64,000 nucleotides of DNA, taken from NCBI RefSeq assembly GCF_900184945.1, contig NZ_FXYF01000007.1:124001-188000 (forward strand), given 5' to 3'. The notes beneath the pieces were generated by a model that was not told the DNA's origin, ran no database searches, and worked only from the letters and a program-made list of their open reading frames with translations. This DNA comes from Antarctobacter aquimaris (GTDB lineage Bacteria > Pseudomonadota > Alphaproteobacteria > Rhodobacterales > Rhodobacteraceae). Each line of letters starts with the position of its first letter. Position 1 is the stretch's first letter. Below are positions 43,715-52,567 of the stretch, in pieces. Made by a program: the position numbers and the translations under genes.

Positions 43715-45493
43715 ATGCTGGGATTGGAACTGAGCCAGACGGGCCAGGCGGCGGTGACGCTTGCCGTCGTGGTCGGCATGTTCGTTCTGTTCGTGCGGGA
43801 GACCTACCCGACCGAGGTGACCGCCATCGGCGGCGTCGCGGTGCTGCTGTTCCTGGGCGTGTTGCCCTATGACGCGGCACTGTCGGTGCTGTCGAACCCC
43901 GCGCCCTGGACCATCGCGGCGATGTTCGTCGTCATGGGGGCGCTGGTGCGCACCGGCGCGCTGGACGCCTTTACCCGCTACGCGCAGGAACAGGTGGCGC
44001 TGCGACCCAGGCGGGCGATTGCCGGGATCCTCGTGGTGGTGGTGCTGGCCTCGGCCTTCATGAACAACACGCCGGTGGTCGTGGTCATGCTGCCGGTCTT
44101 TGTCCAGATCGCCAAGACGCTGGGCCTGGCGCCGTCGCGGCTGCTGATCCCGTTGAGCTATGCGGCGATCCTGGGCGGCACGCTGACGTTGATCGGCACC
44201 TCGACCAACCTGCTGGTGGACGGTGTCGCGCGGACCCAGGGGCTGGAGCCTTTCACCATCTTCGAGGTGACGCCACTGAGCCTGATCCTGGTGACCTTCG
44301 GCATGGGGTATCTCTATTTCGTCGGGCGTTTCCTGCTGCCGGACCGGGCGTCGATGGCGGGGATGCTGTCGGACCGGTCGCGCATGAAGTTCTTTACCGA
44401 GGCGGTGATCCCGCCGGACTCGAACCTGATCGACCGCGAGGTCTTGGGGGTGCAGCTGTTCAAGCGCGAGGGCGTGCGGCTGATCGACGTGATCCGGGGT
44501 GACGAGTCGCTGCGCCGCAACCTGGACGGGGTGACCTTGCAGGTCGGCGACCGCGTGGTCCTGCGCACGCAGATGACCGAACTGCTGTCGTTGCAGGGCA
44601 ACAAGGAGTTGAAACGCGTCGACCAGGTTTCGGCCAAGGAGACCACCACGGTCGAGGCGCTGATCACGCCCGGCTGCAAGATGGTCGGGCGGTCCCTGGG
44701 CGCGTTGCGGCTGCGGCGGCGGTTTGGCGTCTACCCTTTGGCGGTGCACCGGCGCAACCAGAACATCGGCCGCCAGCTGGACGAGCTGGTGGTGCGCGTG
44801 GGCGACACGCTGCTGCTGGAAGGCAGCCCGGACGACATCAAGCGGCTGGCCGACGAGATGGAGCTGGTGGACGTGGCACACCCCAAGGTGCGCGCCTTTC
44901 GCCGCAGCCATGCCCCGGTGGCGCTGGCGGCGCTGGCGGGGATCGTCCTGCTGTCGGCCTTTGGCGTGGCCCCCATCCTGTCGCTGGCCGTTGTGGCCGT
45001 GGCGGCGGTGCTGCTGACCCGCTGCATCGACGCGGACGAGGCGTTTTCCTTTGTTGAGGGGCAGCTTCTGGCGCTGATCTTTGCCATGCTGGCGATCGGT
45101 GCGGCGCTGGAATCCTCGGGCGCGGTCCAGCTGGTCGTTGGGTCCGTGGCGCCGGTCATGCAGGACCTGCCGGCGCCGCTGTTGCTGTGGTCGGTGTATG
45201 TCCTGACCTCGATGCTGACCGAGGCGGTGTCGAACAACGCGGTGGCGGTGGTGGTGACCCCCATCGCGATCAGCCTGGCAGCGGCCATCGGGGTCGATCC
45301 CCGGCCGCTGGTGGTGGCGGTGATGGTGGCCGCCTCGTGCAGTTTCGCCACGCCGATCGGTTACCAGACCAACACGCTGGTCTACGGTCCGGGCGGCTAC
45401 AAGTTTTCGGATTTCCTGCGGGTGGGCCTGCCGCTGAACCTCAGCATCGGCGTGCTGGCGTCGCTGCTGATCCCGTGGTTCTTTCCGCTCTGA
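43715..45493 (+). CDS. SLC13-type permease with two RCK_C (TrkA-C) domains
   Basis: 592 residues. About five N-terminal membrane helices including ASAFMNNTPVVVVMLPVFVQ and LGGTLTLIGTSTNLLVDG (SLC13/ArsB-NhaD hallmark: SNT-like motif), a cytosolic middle (about 215-390) with two TrkA-C/RCK_C modules (FFTEAVIPPDSNLIDREVLG, VQVGDRVVL-type strands, then VVRVGDTLLLEGSPDDIKRL), and C-terminal helices with EAVSNNAVAVVVTPIAISLA and SFATPIGYQTNTLVYGPGGY. Such proteins usually take up sulfate or dicarboxylates; the RCK modules suggest nucleotide or ligand control. Family secure, substrate not. Confidence 0.93.
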   Translation: MLGLELSQTGQAAVTLAVVVGMFVLFVRETYPTEVTAIGGVAVLLFLGVLPYDAALSVLSNPAPWTIAAMFVVMGALVRTGALDAFTRYAQEQVALRPRRAIAGILVVVVLASAFMNNTPVVVVMLPVFVQIAKTLGLAPSRLLIPLSYAAILGGTLTLIGTSTNLLVDGVARTQGLEPFTIFEVTPLSLILVTFGMGYLYFVGRFLLPDRASMAGMLSDRSRMKFFTEAVIPPDSNLIDREVLGVQLFKREGVRLIDVIRGDESLRRNLDGVTLQVGDRVVLRTQMTELLSLQGNKELKRVDQVSAKETTTVEALITPGCKMVGRSLGALRLRRRFGVYPLAVHRRNQNIGRQLDELVVRVGDTLLLEGSPDDIKRLADEMELVDVAHPKVRAFRRSHAPVALAALAGIVLLSAFGVAPILSLAVVAVAAVLLTRCIDADEAFSFVEGQLLALIFAMLAIGAALESSGAVQLVVGSVAPVMQDLPAPLLLWSVYVLTSMLTEAVSNNAVAVVVTPIAISLAAAIGVDPRPLVVAVMVAASCSFATPIGYQTNTLVYGPGGYKFSDFLRVGLPLNLSIGVLASLLIPWFFPL

Positions 45494-46250
45494 GGCGGAC
45501 GGCTCAATCGCCCGGTTCGCCTGGGGCGGCGCATGGGCCAAAGACGTTCGCGCCGGCAACTGAGCCGGCGCGCGCGCATCATCCGGGCGGCGATCCTTAC
45601 CTTCGCCCGGGGGTGTCGTGTGGTTGCGGCCCCTTGGCCAAGCGCGGAATGGCCGTCAGACCGGGCCGATCCTCTGCACCACCAGCGCCTGAAGGTGCCA
45701 GAGGCCGGGATCGTGCATGCCCCGGCTTTCCAGCCCGGTGACGGTGTTCAGCAGGTATTCCGCTCCGGTGCCAAGATGGCCGCAGCTTTGCACCAGCACC
45801 TCGGCCACCTCTACGGGGGCTGAGGCCGCCGGCGTACTGCGGCAACGCGGAGTTCATCACGAAGACCAGCGCAGGCACCGGCCCTGCGTCTGTCTGCACC
45901 TGCATCCAGCGGGGGGTGTTGGTGTTCGGCTTGATCGTGAACGCGCGGCGGAACAGCTTGTTGAACTGGGTGTCCAGGTCCTGCCGGGGCAGTTCGAACA
46001 GCACGCCCCGGCACTGCGACGCCGGGTCGGCATCCAGCGAACCATAGGCAAGGAACTGCGTTGGCCGGTCCGGGGCCGGATGTGCGGCCAGGATGCGCGC
46101 CACCAGTCGGCGTCATAGGCATCGGTCTGCGGGGCGAGTCCGGGTGGCTGTCCTGCGCCCTCCATCGGGCCCTCCGGGCAACGATGCCCGGCACGGGGCG
46201 GTTGACCCAACATGGCCGCGGTGCCGGGGCGCCACAACCGGGTCGGTGTG
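45494..46250. other. 757-bp region without an intact gene
   Basis: Between the SLC13 gene and the amidotransferase gene there is only the decayed ChaC-like sequence (45656-46103). 45494-45655 and 46104-46250 contain no frame with recognisable protein features. Confidence 0.6.
45656..46103 (-). pseudogene. Decayed ChaC-like gamma-glutamylcyclotransferase
   Basis: Reading leftwards, one frame gives FLAYGSL, then SQCRGVLFELPRQDLDTQFN, KLFRRAFTIKPNT and PALVFVMNSALPQYAGGLSP. It then leaves the ChaC pattern. Shifting frame at a run of five G (plus strand 45815-45819) recovers VEVAEVLVQSCGHLGTGAEY, LLNTVTGLESRGMHDPGLWH and LQALVVQRIGPV to a stop at 45656, exactly the ChaC C-terminus. About 45 residues between YGSL and QCRG are also missing, and the N-terminus is not recognisable. 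So at least one frameshift and one deletion. ChaC enzymes degrade glutathione. A homopolymer sequencing error could explain the frameshift but not the deletion. Confidence 0.7.
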
Positions 46251-46985
46251 TCAGCCGTAGCGCGCGACGAAGCCTTCGAGCAGGCGGGCCGGTTCGGTGA
46301 CGCGGGCGGTGCGGCACATCTCGATCAGGGCGTCGGCCTCCTCGGGGGCGAAATAGCCCCGGTGGCGGTAGATGCGGATGCGGGTTTCGAACTCGGCGGC
46401 GTCGGCCTCGGGGTGGAACTGGGTGGCGTAGACGTTTTCGCCGTAGCGGATCATCTGGTAGGGGCAGGGACCGGACGACACCAGGTGCACCGCGCCCTTG
46501 GGCAGGTGCTGCACCGCCTCCTTGTGGCCGACAAAGGCGTCGAACTGCGCCGGCAGCCCGACGGTTAGCGGGTCAGAGGCCCCTTCGGGCGTGGTGTAGC
46601 AGGTGACCGGGCCGACCGGCTCGGCAAAGCGTGCCTTGGACACCTCCGCGCCCAGGTGATGCGCCAGGATGCCGATGCCGTAGCAGCAGCCCATGAAGGG
46701 CAGGTCCTGCGCGGTGATCCGGGGCATCAGCCGCAGGATCGTCTCTTCGATGCGGCGCTCCACCGGGTCCTTGTCGCGTGGCGCGTCGCTGACGCAGCCC
46801 GGCCCGCCGCCGACGATGGTGCCGGCATAGTCGGCCAGGTCGAGGTTGGCGGGCAGGTCCTCGCGGTCCAGACGAACACGGTGGACGCGCGCGGCCGGCA
46901 GGCCGGCCTTGTCCAGGATGGCGCGGTACTCGGAATCGCTGGCCTCGGTCTCGGGGCGCAACTGGAGAAGCAGGAATCGGCTCAT
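46251..46985 (-). CDS. Class I glutamine amidotransferase (GMP synthase GATase-like)
   Basis: 244 residues. GATase1 features: TIVGGGPGCVSD (oxyanion region), the nucleophile elbow FMGCCYGIGIL with Cys101 as likely nucleophile, and the His/Glu pair in ATQFHPEADAAEFE. It resembles stand-alone GMP-synthase-like amidotransferases that hydrolyse glutamine or gamma-glutamyl compounds; several act in polyamine or glutathione-related catabolism. No synthetase domain is attached. The start at 46985 has GGAAGG upstream. Divergent from yebC. Confidence 0.88.
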   Translation of the reverse strand: MSRFLLLQLRPETEASDSEYRAILDKAGLPAARVHRVRLDREDLPANLDLADYAGTIVGGGPGCVSDAPRDKDPVERRIEETILRLMPRITAQDLPFMGCCYGIGILAHHLGAEVSKARFAEPVGPVTCYTTPEGASDPLTVGLPAQFDAFVGHKEAVQHLPKGAVHLVSSGPCPYQMIRYGENVYATQFHPEADAAEFETRIRIYRHRGYFAPEEADALIEMCRTARVTEPARLLEGFVARYG

Positions 46986-47109
46986 GCCTTCCGGGCTACC
47001 CCGCGCGCGCTCGCCTTGCAACGCATGACCGCGCGCGGCCTTGGCAAAAGGACGGATGCTGGCATATAGAGGCACGATTCTTCGAGGCACCCGAAAGAGG
47101 CAGATCACC

Positions 47110-47859
47110 ATGGCCGGCCATTCCAAATGGGCAAACATCCAGCACCGCAAGGGCCGTCAGGACAAGCTGAGGGCCAAGATCTTTTCCAAGCTGTCCAAGG
47201 AAATCACCGTCGCCGCCAAGATGGGCGACCCCGACCCGGACAAGAACCCGCGCCTGCGCCTGGCGGTGAAGGAAGCCAAGGGACAGTCCATGCCCAAGGA
47301 CAACATCGAACGCGCCATCAAGAAGGCGATCGGTGGCGAGGGCGATGACTACGAGGAAATCCGCTACGAGGGCTACGGCCCGAACGGCGTGGCGGTGATC
47401 GTCGAGGCAATGACCGACAACCGCAACCGCACCGCGTCGAACGTGCGGTCGACCTTTACCAAGAACGGCGGCAACCTGGGCGAAACCGGCTCGGTCGGCT
47501 TCATGTTCGAACGCAAGGGCGAGATCGTCTACCTGGCCTCGGCGGGCAGCGCCGACGACGTGATGATGGCCGCCATCGAGGCGGGCGCGGAGGATGTCGA
47601 AAGCTCGGACGAGGAACACGTCATCTACTGCGCCGACACCGACCTGAACGAGGTGGCGACCGCACTGGAAGCGGCGCTGGGCGAATCCGAGTCGACCAAG
47701 CTGGTCTGGAAGCCGACCACCACGACGGAACTGGACCTGGACGGGATGCAGGCGCTGATGAAGCTGGTCGATGCGCTGGAAGAGGACGACGACGTGCAGC
47801 GCGTGACCACCAACTTCGAGGCCGACGACGCGGTCATGGCGCAGCTGGAAAACGCCTGA
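47110..47859 (+). CDS. yebC: YebC/PmpR-family regulatory protein
   Basis: 249 residues. The highly conserved N-terminus [18 protein letters not shown] is followed by [53 protein letters not shown] and [17 protein letters not shown], ending in an acidic C-terminal domain. YebC proteins were annotated as transcriptional regulators; more recent work links some to translation of difficult (for example proline-rich) stretches. The ATG at 47110 is the usual one. ruvC, its frequent neighbour elsewhere, is not here. A hairpin terminator follows. Confidence 0.95.
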   Translation: MAGHSKWANIQHRKGRQDKLRAKIFSKLSKEITVAAKMGDPDPDKNPRLRLAVKEAKGQSMPKDNIERAIKKAIGGEGDDYEEIRYEGYGPNGVAVIVEAMTDNRNRTASNVRSTFTKNGGNLGETGSVGFMFERKGEIVYLASAGSADDVMMAAIEAGAEDVESSDEEHVIYCADTDLNEVATALEAALGESESTKLVWKPTTTTELDLDGMQALMKLVDALEEDDDVQRVTTNFEADDAVMAQLENA

Positions 47860-47881
47860 TCGTTTGCCTGTTCAGGCACGT

Positions 47882-47907
47882 GAAATCCCCGCCCCGGCGG
47901 GGGTTTC
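47882..47907 (+). terminator. Terminator after yebC
   Basis: 12-bp stem GAAATCCCCGCC / GGCGGGGGTTTC (one G-T pair) with a CC loop, 22 bp after the yebC stop. Confidence 0.75.
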
Positions 47908-48059
47908 CTGTTGTCGGGCGGGCGTCTGTGTTCACGCAGGCAAGGGCGACAATGGACCGTCGCCGAGGGGCCACTGTGGCATTGTCCCGGTAGGCGGCAC
48001 GGCGGTTCTGTCCGAAAACGCCGGACTGGAACAGCCCCGCAAGACCCAGCGACGGGCAA

Positions 48060-48090
48060 GAAAGGCAGCCCGCACAGCAGGCTGCCTTTC
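48060..48090. terminator. Terminator hairpin beside the VPLPA-CTERM gene
   Basis: Perfect 11-bp stem GAAAGGCAGCC / GGCTGCCTTTC with a 9-nt loop, between yebC (+) and the convergent VPLPA-CTERM gene (-) that ends at 48117. It suits termination of the minus-strand gene. Confidence 0.75.
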
Positions 48091-48116
48091 CTTGTGCAAT
48101 GGTGGTCTGGGCCGGG

Positions 48117-48890
48117 TCAGGCAGCCTTGCGTTTTCGCCGGATCACACCGAATGCGGCGATACCTCCAAGCAGGAGCGGCAGCGATGCCGGGAGCGGGAC
48201 GGGCGAGGGGCTGTTGATCAGGCTGTCGATCTGACCCTTGAGCAGGCTGACGCTTGCGGCGGTCGGCGCGGTGCCCATGTCCCAGAACAGGAAACCGTTT
48301 GCGATCGTGCGTCCGCCGTTCCCGACGACGATGGCGCCCTGACCGGCCGCCGGCGCCGCGGTGAAGCCCGCCACCGCTGATGCACCGTTGATCGCGTCAA
48401 GCCTGTCGCCGTTGTCGCCGGCACGGTCGGTGAAATCGACTCCGGCGGTCAGGTTTGCCGCTGCGGCGGACCCGGCATTCCAGGTGAACACGCTCTGAAC
48501 GGAATTGAAGGACGATGCCACCGAGACGTCGAATGTCGCGGCAAGGGCCGGCAACGAGTTCAAGTTCCAGTAGCTCAGGATCGCCGAACCGCCTCCGGAG
48601 ACGAAGTTGTCGATCGCGGCCGCATTGGCGGCACTGATGCTCAACCCGGGAACGTCGATGATCAACAGGTCCCAGGATTGCGACACGATGGCACTTGCAA
48701 GGCCGCTGTGGCTGGTGCCGGTGGCGGTTTCGCCCAGGTCCGACAGGGCGGCGCCCACGACGCCATCTCCAACGCTGGAGTAGGAATCGTAGAACCTCAG
48801 GATCGAGGCGGCATCCGCTGTCGGCGCATTGGCAAGCGACAGCATACCAGCGCAAAGCGCGATTACAGAATACTTCACTGAATTCTCCAT
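48117..48890 (-). CDS. VPLPA-CTERM sorted exported protein
   Basis: 257 residues. Signal peptide (VKYSVIALCAGMLSLANAPT to ADA), an exported domain of about 200 residues, then a C-terminal VPLPASLPLLLGGIAAFGVI helix and a basic end (RRKRKAA). That tripartite tail is the VPLPA-CTERM exosortase-type sorting signal common in Rhodobacteraceae. The exported domain (LRFYDSYSSVGDGVVGAAL, WDLLIIDVPGLSISAAN, FVSGGGSAILSYWNL) looks like a flavodoxin/GATase-like fold and has no catalytic motif I recognise. Less GC-rich and richer in Ser/Asn/Thr than the flanking genes. Start 48890 has AGGAAAA upstream; an in-frame ATG at 48905 is possible. Confidence 0.87.
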   Translation of the reverse strand: MENSVKYSVIALCAGMLSLANAPTADAASILRFYDSYSSVGDGVVGAALSDLGETATGTSHSGLASAIVSQSWDLLIIDVPGLSISAANAAAIDNFVSGGGSAILSYWNLNSLPALAATFDVSVASSFNSVQSVFTWNAGSAAAANLTAGVDFTDRAGDNGDRLDAINGASAVAGFTAAPAAGQGAIVVGNGGRTIANGFLFWDMGTAPTAASVSLLKGQIDSLINSPSPVPLPASLPLLLGGIAAFGVIRRKRKAA

Positions 48891-49254
48891 GGATTTTTCC
48901 TGCATCTGTCTGAGACCCCCAGACTCAAAGAGTCAACGATGTTGCAAGAGCCCTGCGTGCCCCCCGCGTCTTGTGGTGCACCGGCTCATGCGGTGATAGT
49001 CGTCTTCAGGTTGCGTTCCCGAGCGCTTGGTAAATCGCAACTCGCTTGAAGCATGAGGATTTGTCTCAAAGTAAGGGGATGTCCCAAACAAGCGGTGACA
49101 ATCCGGCAACCTTAAGGCCAGTACATGGCGGTCTTGGGTGAATTGGAAACAGTCTGTTTCCAATATGGAAAACCGCTGGCGATGGTCGATTTCCCGCGGC
49201 CGGAGGGCCAGCCGCATCTTGCAGCATCACCGCAACTGCGCCTAATCCGGTTTC
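48891..49254. other. Lower-GC 364-bp gap with a 23-bp inverted repeat
   Basis: Divergent region between the VPLPA-CTERM gene and a + strand membrane protein. It is visibly richer in A/T than the surrounding DNA. The one distinct element is the inverted repeat at 49142-49164. No coding sequence seen. Confidence 0.55.
49142..49164. promoter_or_regulatory. Inverted repeat ATTGGAAACA-GTC-TGTTTCCAAT
   Basis: Perfect 10-bp arms around GTC, about 90 bp before the start of the 249-residue membrane protein. Symmetry and spacing resemble a dimeric regulator operator; the regulator is unknown. Confidence 0.5.
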
Positions 49255-50004
49255 ATGCTGCTGCGCGCGCTCCTTCTGTTGCTGATCTTCGTCGCCCTGT
49301 CGGTCGCGGCGACGCTCTATTTCGGCAACGAGGTGCTGATCGCGCTGGGGCTGATCCTGGCGCAGGCCAAGGTCCTGCTGAAGAAACTGGCCGGGATCGA
49401 GCTGCCGGTTTTCATCCTCTGGCTGAAGACGCAGGCGGCGGCCTTTTTCCGGGTCGAACTGCTCAAGAAGTGGCTGACCACCTCCGCCGTGCCGCTGGTG
49501 CTGGGCAAGGCGTTGTTGCGGCGGGTGCAGCGGCTGGTTCAGGGCTACATGGGCATCGTGCGCGACAGCCATGCCCGGCTGATGGGCTGGTTTCGCGGTC
49601 TCAGCCCGCTGGAACGCGCGCTGGCCTGGCTGATCATCCTGTTCGCCACGCTGGCGCTGTCGGTCACGACGGTCGGCCTGTGGCTGGTCCTGTTCTCGGT
49701 ACAACTGCCGCTGTGGCTGGCGGCGGCCATGGGGGCGCTGGTGCGGATGACCTCGGCCAGCGTGCAGAAGATGGCGTTCAAGGCGCTGGCCTTCTTCCAG
49801 CTGAAATGGCTGTGGCGGGCGGTGCGCCGGCTGCTGCCCGCGCGGTTCCTGGCGTGGAAGCGGTGGGCCGAGTTCCGGATCGTGCGCCAGGTCGTTCGGC
49901 GCCGGCGGATGACGCTGAAACAGCTGGTCGACCGCAAGGGAAGCCTGCCGTTCAAGCTGGGCCTGTTGGCCGAATACCTGTTTCACCCGCCGGGGCGGCG
50001 CTGA
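49255..50004 (+). CDS. Hypothetical inner-membrane protein (249 aa)
   Basis: Two hydrophobic regions: an N-terminal pair of helices (LRALLLLLIFVALSVAATLY, then IALGLILAQAKVLL) and a central pair (LAWLIILFATLALSVTTVGL, WLVLFSVQLPLWLAAAMGAL). They are separated by a helical segment and followed by a strongly basic cytosolic C-terminus (RIVRQVVRRRRMTLKQLVDR). No family recognised. ATG at 49255. It ends 8 bp before the convergent DUF5765 gene. Confidence 0.75.
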   Translation: MLLRALLLLLIFVALSVAATLYFGNEVLIALGLILAQAKVLLKKLAGIELPVFILWLKTQAAAFFRVELLKKWLTTSAVPLVLGKALLRRVQRLVQGYMGIVRDSHARLMGWFRGLSPLERALAWLIILFATLALSVTTVGLWLVLFSVQLPLWLAAAMGALVRMTSASVQKMAFKALAFFQLKWLWRAVRRLLPARFLAWKRWAEFRIVRQVVRRRRMTLKQLVDRKGSLPFKLGLLAEYLFHPPGRR

Positions 50005-50011
50005 GGGGGGC

Positions 50012-50758
50012 TCAGGCCGGGCGCGGGTGCCGGGGCGGCACGAGGCTGCGGCGGAACAGCGGGCTGATTGCGGCCAGCGCGAGGCCGATCGAGAACAGGC
50101 ACCAGACGGCGGGCGCCTCGTTCGGGTTGCCGGTCAGCAGGGTTGCCAGCACCGGGCCCAGCAGCAGGTGGAACAGCGCAAAGCGCCAGGCGCCGTAGAA
50201 GCAGGGCAAGAGGAACACCGCCAGCATGTAGTCGAGAAAGCGCATGCCGCCGCCCGTGACGGGCAGCATGTCCAGCAACGGGCCGATCATCAGCCCCCGG
50301 GCCAGCAGGTCGTTCAGCGGCACCGTCCAGCCCAGGTGCCACCCGCCCGAGATGGTGCAGAAACCGGGACCGCAGAGCGGCGTGCCCAGCTGGCAGGTGC
50401 CGGCCCAGGGCATCGGCATCAGCCGCGCCAGCATGAGGCAGGTCGCCAGCCCGGCCAGGGCAAACACCCGCCGCCGCGCCGCCGGGGACAGCGCCGTGCC
50501 GACCAGCGCCATGCAGAAGGCATTGATGACAATCGGTTGAAAGGCGATGTGCAGGTAGGACAGCAGGGTCACGGCATAGTTCGACGGTGTGCCGCATTGG
50601 TCGATCACCGCGTAACCCCAGGCCTGCAAGCCCTCCATGGCGGTGAAATAGCCCAGCGTGCCCCAGATCGCGGCGCTGTCCTTGCGGTGGTATGTCACCA
50701 GCGTTGCGGCCGCGCCGAGACCGACCATTCCGTAGGTTGCGGTTTCGCTCCAGCACAT
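50012..50758 (-). CDS. DUF5765 multi-pass membrane protein
   Basis: 248 residues with six or seven membrane helices, beginning MCWSETATYGMVGLGAAATL and containing YFTAMEGLQAWGYAVIDQCG, where Glu and Gln/Trp lie within helices. This matches what I remember of DUF5765. A conserved GGWHLGWTVPLND loop and several Cys occur in the middle. Function unknown; the helix count and buried polar residues suggest a small integral enzyme or sensor. Single gene, divergent from the LysE gene. Confidence 0.8.
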   Translation of the reverse strand: MCWSETATYGMVGLGAAATLVTYHRKDSAAIWGTLGYFTAMEGLQAWGYAVIDQCGTPSNYAVTLLSYLHIAFQPIVINAFCMALVGTALSPAARRRVFALAGLATCLMLARLMPMPWAGTCQLGTPLCGPGFCTISGGWHLGWTVPLNDLLARGLMIGPLLDMLPVTGGGMRFLDYMLAVFLLPCFYGAWRFALFHLLLGPVLATLLTGNPNEAPAVWCLFSIGLALAAISPLFRRSLVPPRHPRPA

Positions 50759-50902
50759 GGGACGGCCTCCGGTCTTTCGTGGTTTTCGCCCACAGTGCGG
50801 CGGCGGTGCAGCGGGGTCAACGGCTTGGCCGTCCCGGTTCCGGCTTGCGGACCGGGCCGGTTTGGGCCAATGGGGCGGCCGGTCAGGGCAGGAGGCACCA
50901 GG

Positions 50903-51502
50903 TTGGGTGGGTCATTCGTTGCGGGGTTTGCGCTTGGGTTCAGCCTGATCCTGGCCATCGGCGCGCAGAACGCCTTTGTGCTGCGGCAGGGGTTGCGGCG
51001 GGCGCATGTGCTGCCGGTCGTGCTGGTCTGCGCGGTGTCCGACGCGGCGCTGATCGCGGCGGGGGTTGCCGGCTTCGGCGCACTGGCCGAGGCCGTGCCG
51101 GGGCTGGAGACCTTCATGCGCATCTTCGGTGCGGCGTTCCTGATCTGGTACGGCGCGCGCACGCTGCGCCAGGCCTGGAAGGGCGGCGGCACGCTACAGG
51201 CGGGCGAGGGGGCGCAAAGCCTGCGCGCGGCGCTGCTGACCTGCCTGGCGCTGACCTGGCTCAACCCGCATGTCTACCTGGACACGGTGGTGCTGCTGGG
51301 CTCTGTCTCGGCGCAATACGCGGCGCGCACGGCCTTTGCGCTGGGGGCGATGACGGCCTCCTTCACCTTCTTCTTCTCGCTGGGCTACGGCGCGCGCGCC
51401 CTGGCGCCGCTGTTTGCCCGCCCCCGCGCGTGGCAGGTGCTGGATGTCATCGTCGCGCTGGTGATTTGGGCCATCGCGCTGAAACTGATCCTGTTGCGCT
51501 AA
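50903..51502 (+). CDS. LysE/ArgO family amino-acid exporter
   Basis: 199 residues, six helices. LysE-family hallmarks: GFSLILAIGAQNAFVLRQGL at the N-terminus, LVCAVSDAALIAAGVAGFG, FMRIFGAAFLIWYGARTLRQ and LTWLNPHVYLDTVVLLGSVS. It should export arginine/lysine or an analogue. The start is TTG at 50903 with GGAGG seven bases upstream; an in-frame ATG 33 bp earlier would add a charged leader. Single gene followed by a drug/metabolite transporter. Confidence 0.92.
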   Translation: MGGSFVAGFALGFSLILAIGAQNAFVLRQGLRRAHVLPVVLVCAVSDAALIAAGVAGFGALAEAVPGLETFMRIFGAAFLIWYGARTLRQAWKGGGTLQAGEGAQSLRAALLTCLALTWLNPHVYLDTVVLLGSVSAQYAARTAFALGAMTASFTFFFSLGYGARALAPLFARPRAWQVLDVIVALVIWAIALKLILLR

Positions 51503-51550
51503 GCCATCGGTCGGCCTTGCACCTGCCCGTCCTTGCGGTAAGTCGGAGGC

Positions 51551-52450
51551 ATGGCGGAAACGGTGCAAAGCCCCGCGCGGGGCGTGTTCTGGATGGTCGT
51601 GACGGGGCTGTGCTTTGTCGCGGTCACGGCGCTGGTGAAATCGCTGGGCCAGCGCATCCCGGCGGCCGAGTCCGCCTTCCTGCGCTACGTCCTCGGCTTT
51701 GTCTTCCTGTTGCCCATCGCGCGGCGGCTGCTGGCGGTGCGGCTGACCGCGCGGCAGTGGCGGCTGTTCTCGCTGCGGGCGCTGTTCCACACCGGCGGCG
51801 TGGTGCTGTGGTTCTACGCCATGACGCGCATCCCGATCGCCGAGGTGACGGCGATGAACTACATCAACCCGGTCTATGTCACCGTGCTGGCGGTCTTTGT
51901 GCTGGGAGAGAAACTGGCGCTGCGGCGCATTCTGGCCATCGTCGCGGCGCTGGTGGGGGCGCTGCTGATCCTGCGGCCGGGCTTTCGCGAGCTGGACCCG
52001 GGCCATTTTGCCATGCTGTTCACCGCGCTGTTCTTTGCCGGGTCCTACCTGCTGGCCAAGATCCTGTCGGGCGAGGTCGATGCCGGCGTCGTGGTGGGGC
52101 TGCTGTCGGTCGGGGTGACGATCGGCCTGGCCCCCCTGGCGCTGGCGGTCTGGGTCTGGCCAACGGCCTGGGACATGCTGATCCTGCTGGCCGTGGCGGG
52201 GTTTGCCACGGCGGGGCATTACACCATGACGCTGGCCTTTGCCGCGGCGCCGGTGACGGTGACGCAGCCGGTGACCTTTCTGCAGCTGGTCTGGGCGGTG
52301 GCGCTGGGTGCGGTTGCCTTTGGCGAGCCGGTCGACCTCTGGGTGATCGCCGGCGGGACGGTCATCATGGGCGCGGTGATCTTCATCACCTGGCGCGAGG
52401 CGGTGCTGAAACGGCGCATCACCCCGGTGGTTTCGGAAACAAAGACCTGA
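51551..52450 (+). CDS. EamA/DMT-family transporter (second)
   Basis: 299 residues, ten predicted helices in two EamA repeats. AESAFLRYVLGFVFLLPIAR and IPIAEVTAMNYINPVYVTVL are typical of the first half; FATAGHYTMTLAFAAAPVTV and AFGEPVDLWVIAGGTVIMGA of the second. Substrate unknown. GGAGG lies immediately upstream of the ATG. It is 48 bp after the LysE gene, so the two exporters may be co-transcribed. Confidence 0.9.
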   Translation: MAETVQSPARGVFWMVVTGLCFVAVTALVKSLGQRIPAAESAFLRYVLGFVFLLPIARRLLAVRLTARQWRLFSLRALFHTGGVVLWFYAMTRIPIAEVTAMNYINPVYVTVLAVFVLGEKLALRRILAIVAALVGALLILRPGFRELDPGHFAMLFTALFFAGSYLLAKILSGEVDAGVVVGLLSVGVTIGLAPLALAVWVWPTAWDMLILLAVAGFATAGHYTMTLAFAAAPVTVTQPVTFLQLVWAVALGAVAFGEPVDLWVIAGGTVIMGAVIFITWREAVLKRRITPVVSETKT

Positions 52451-52567
52451 GCTTTGCAGCTTTGTCCGCGTATCGCGAAAAACCCCCGGGTCCGGCGTAT
52501 TGGCGCCGCATTCCTTTACGAGTCTGCAAGCTATCGGAGTCACTCTTGGTGAGGAAAGGCGCAAGGT

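Noticed and set aside
42686-45559. Minus-strand frame of about 950 codons opposite the EamA and SLC13 genes
   Set aside because: Gln/Arg/His-rich shadow; the + strand genes are clearly real.
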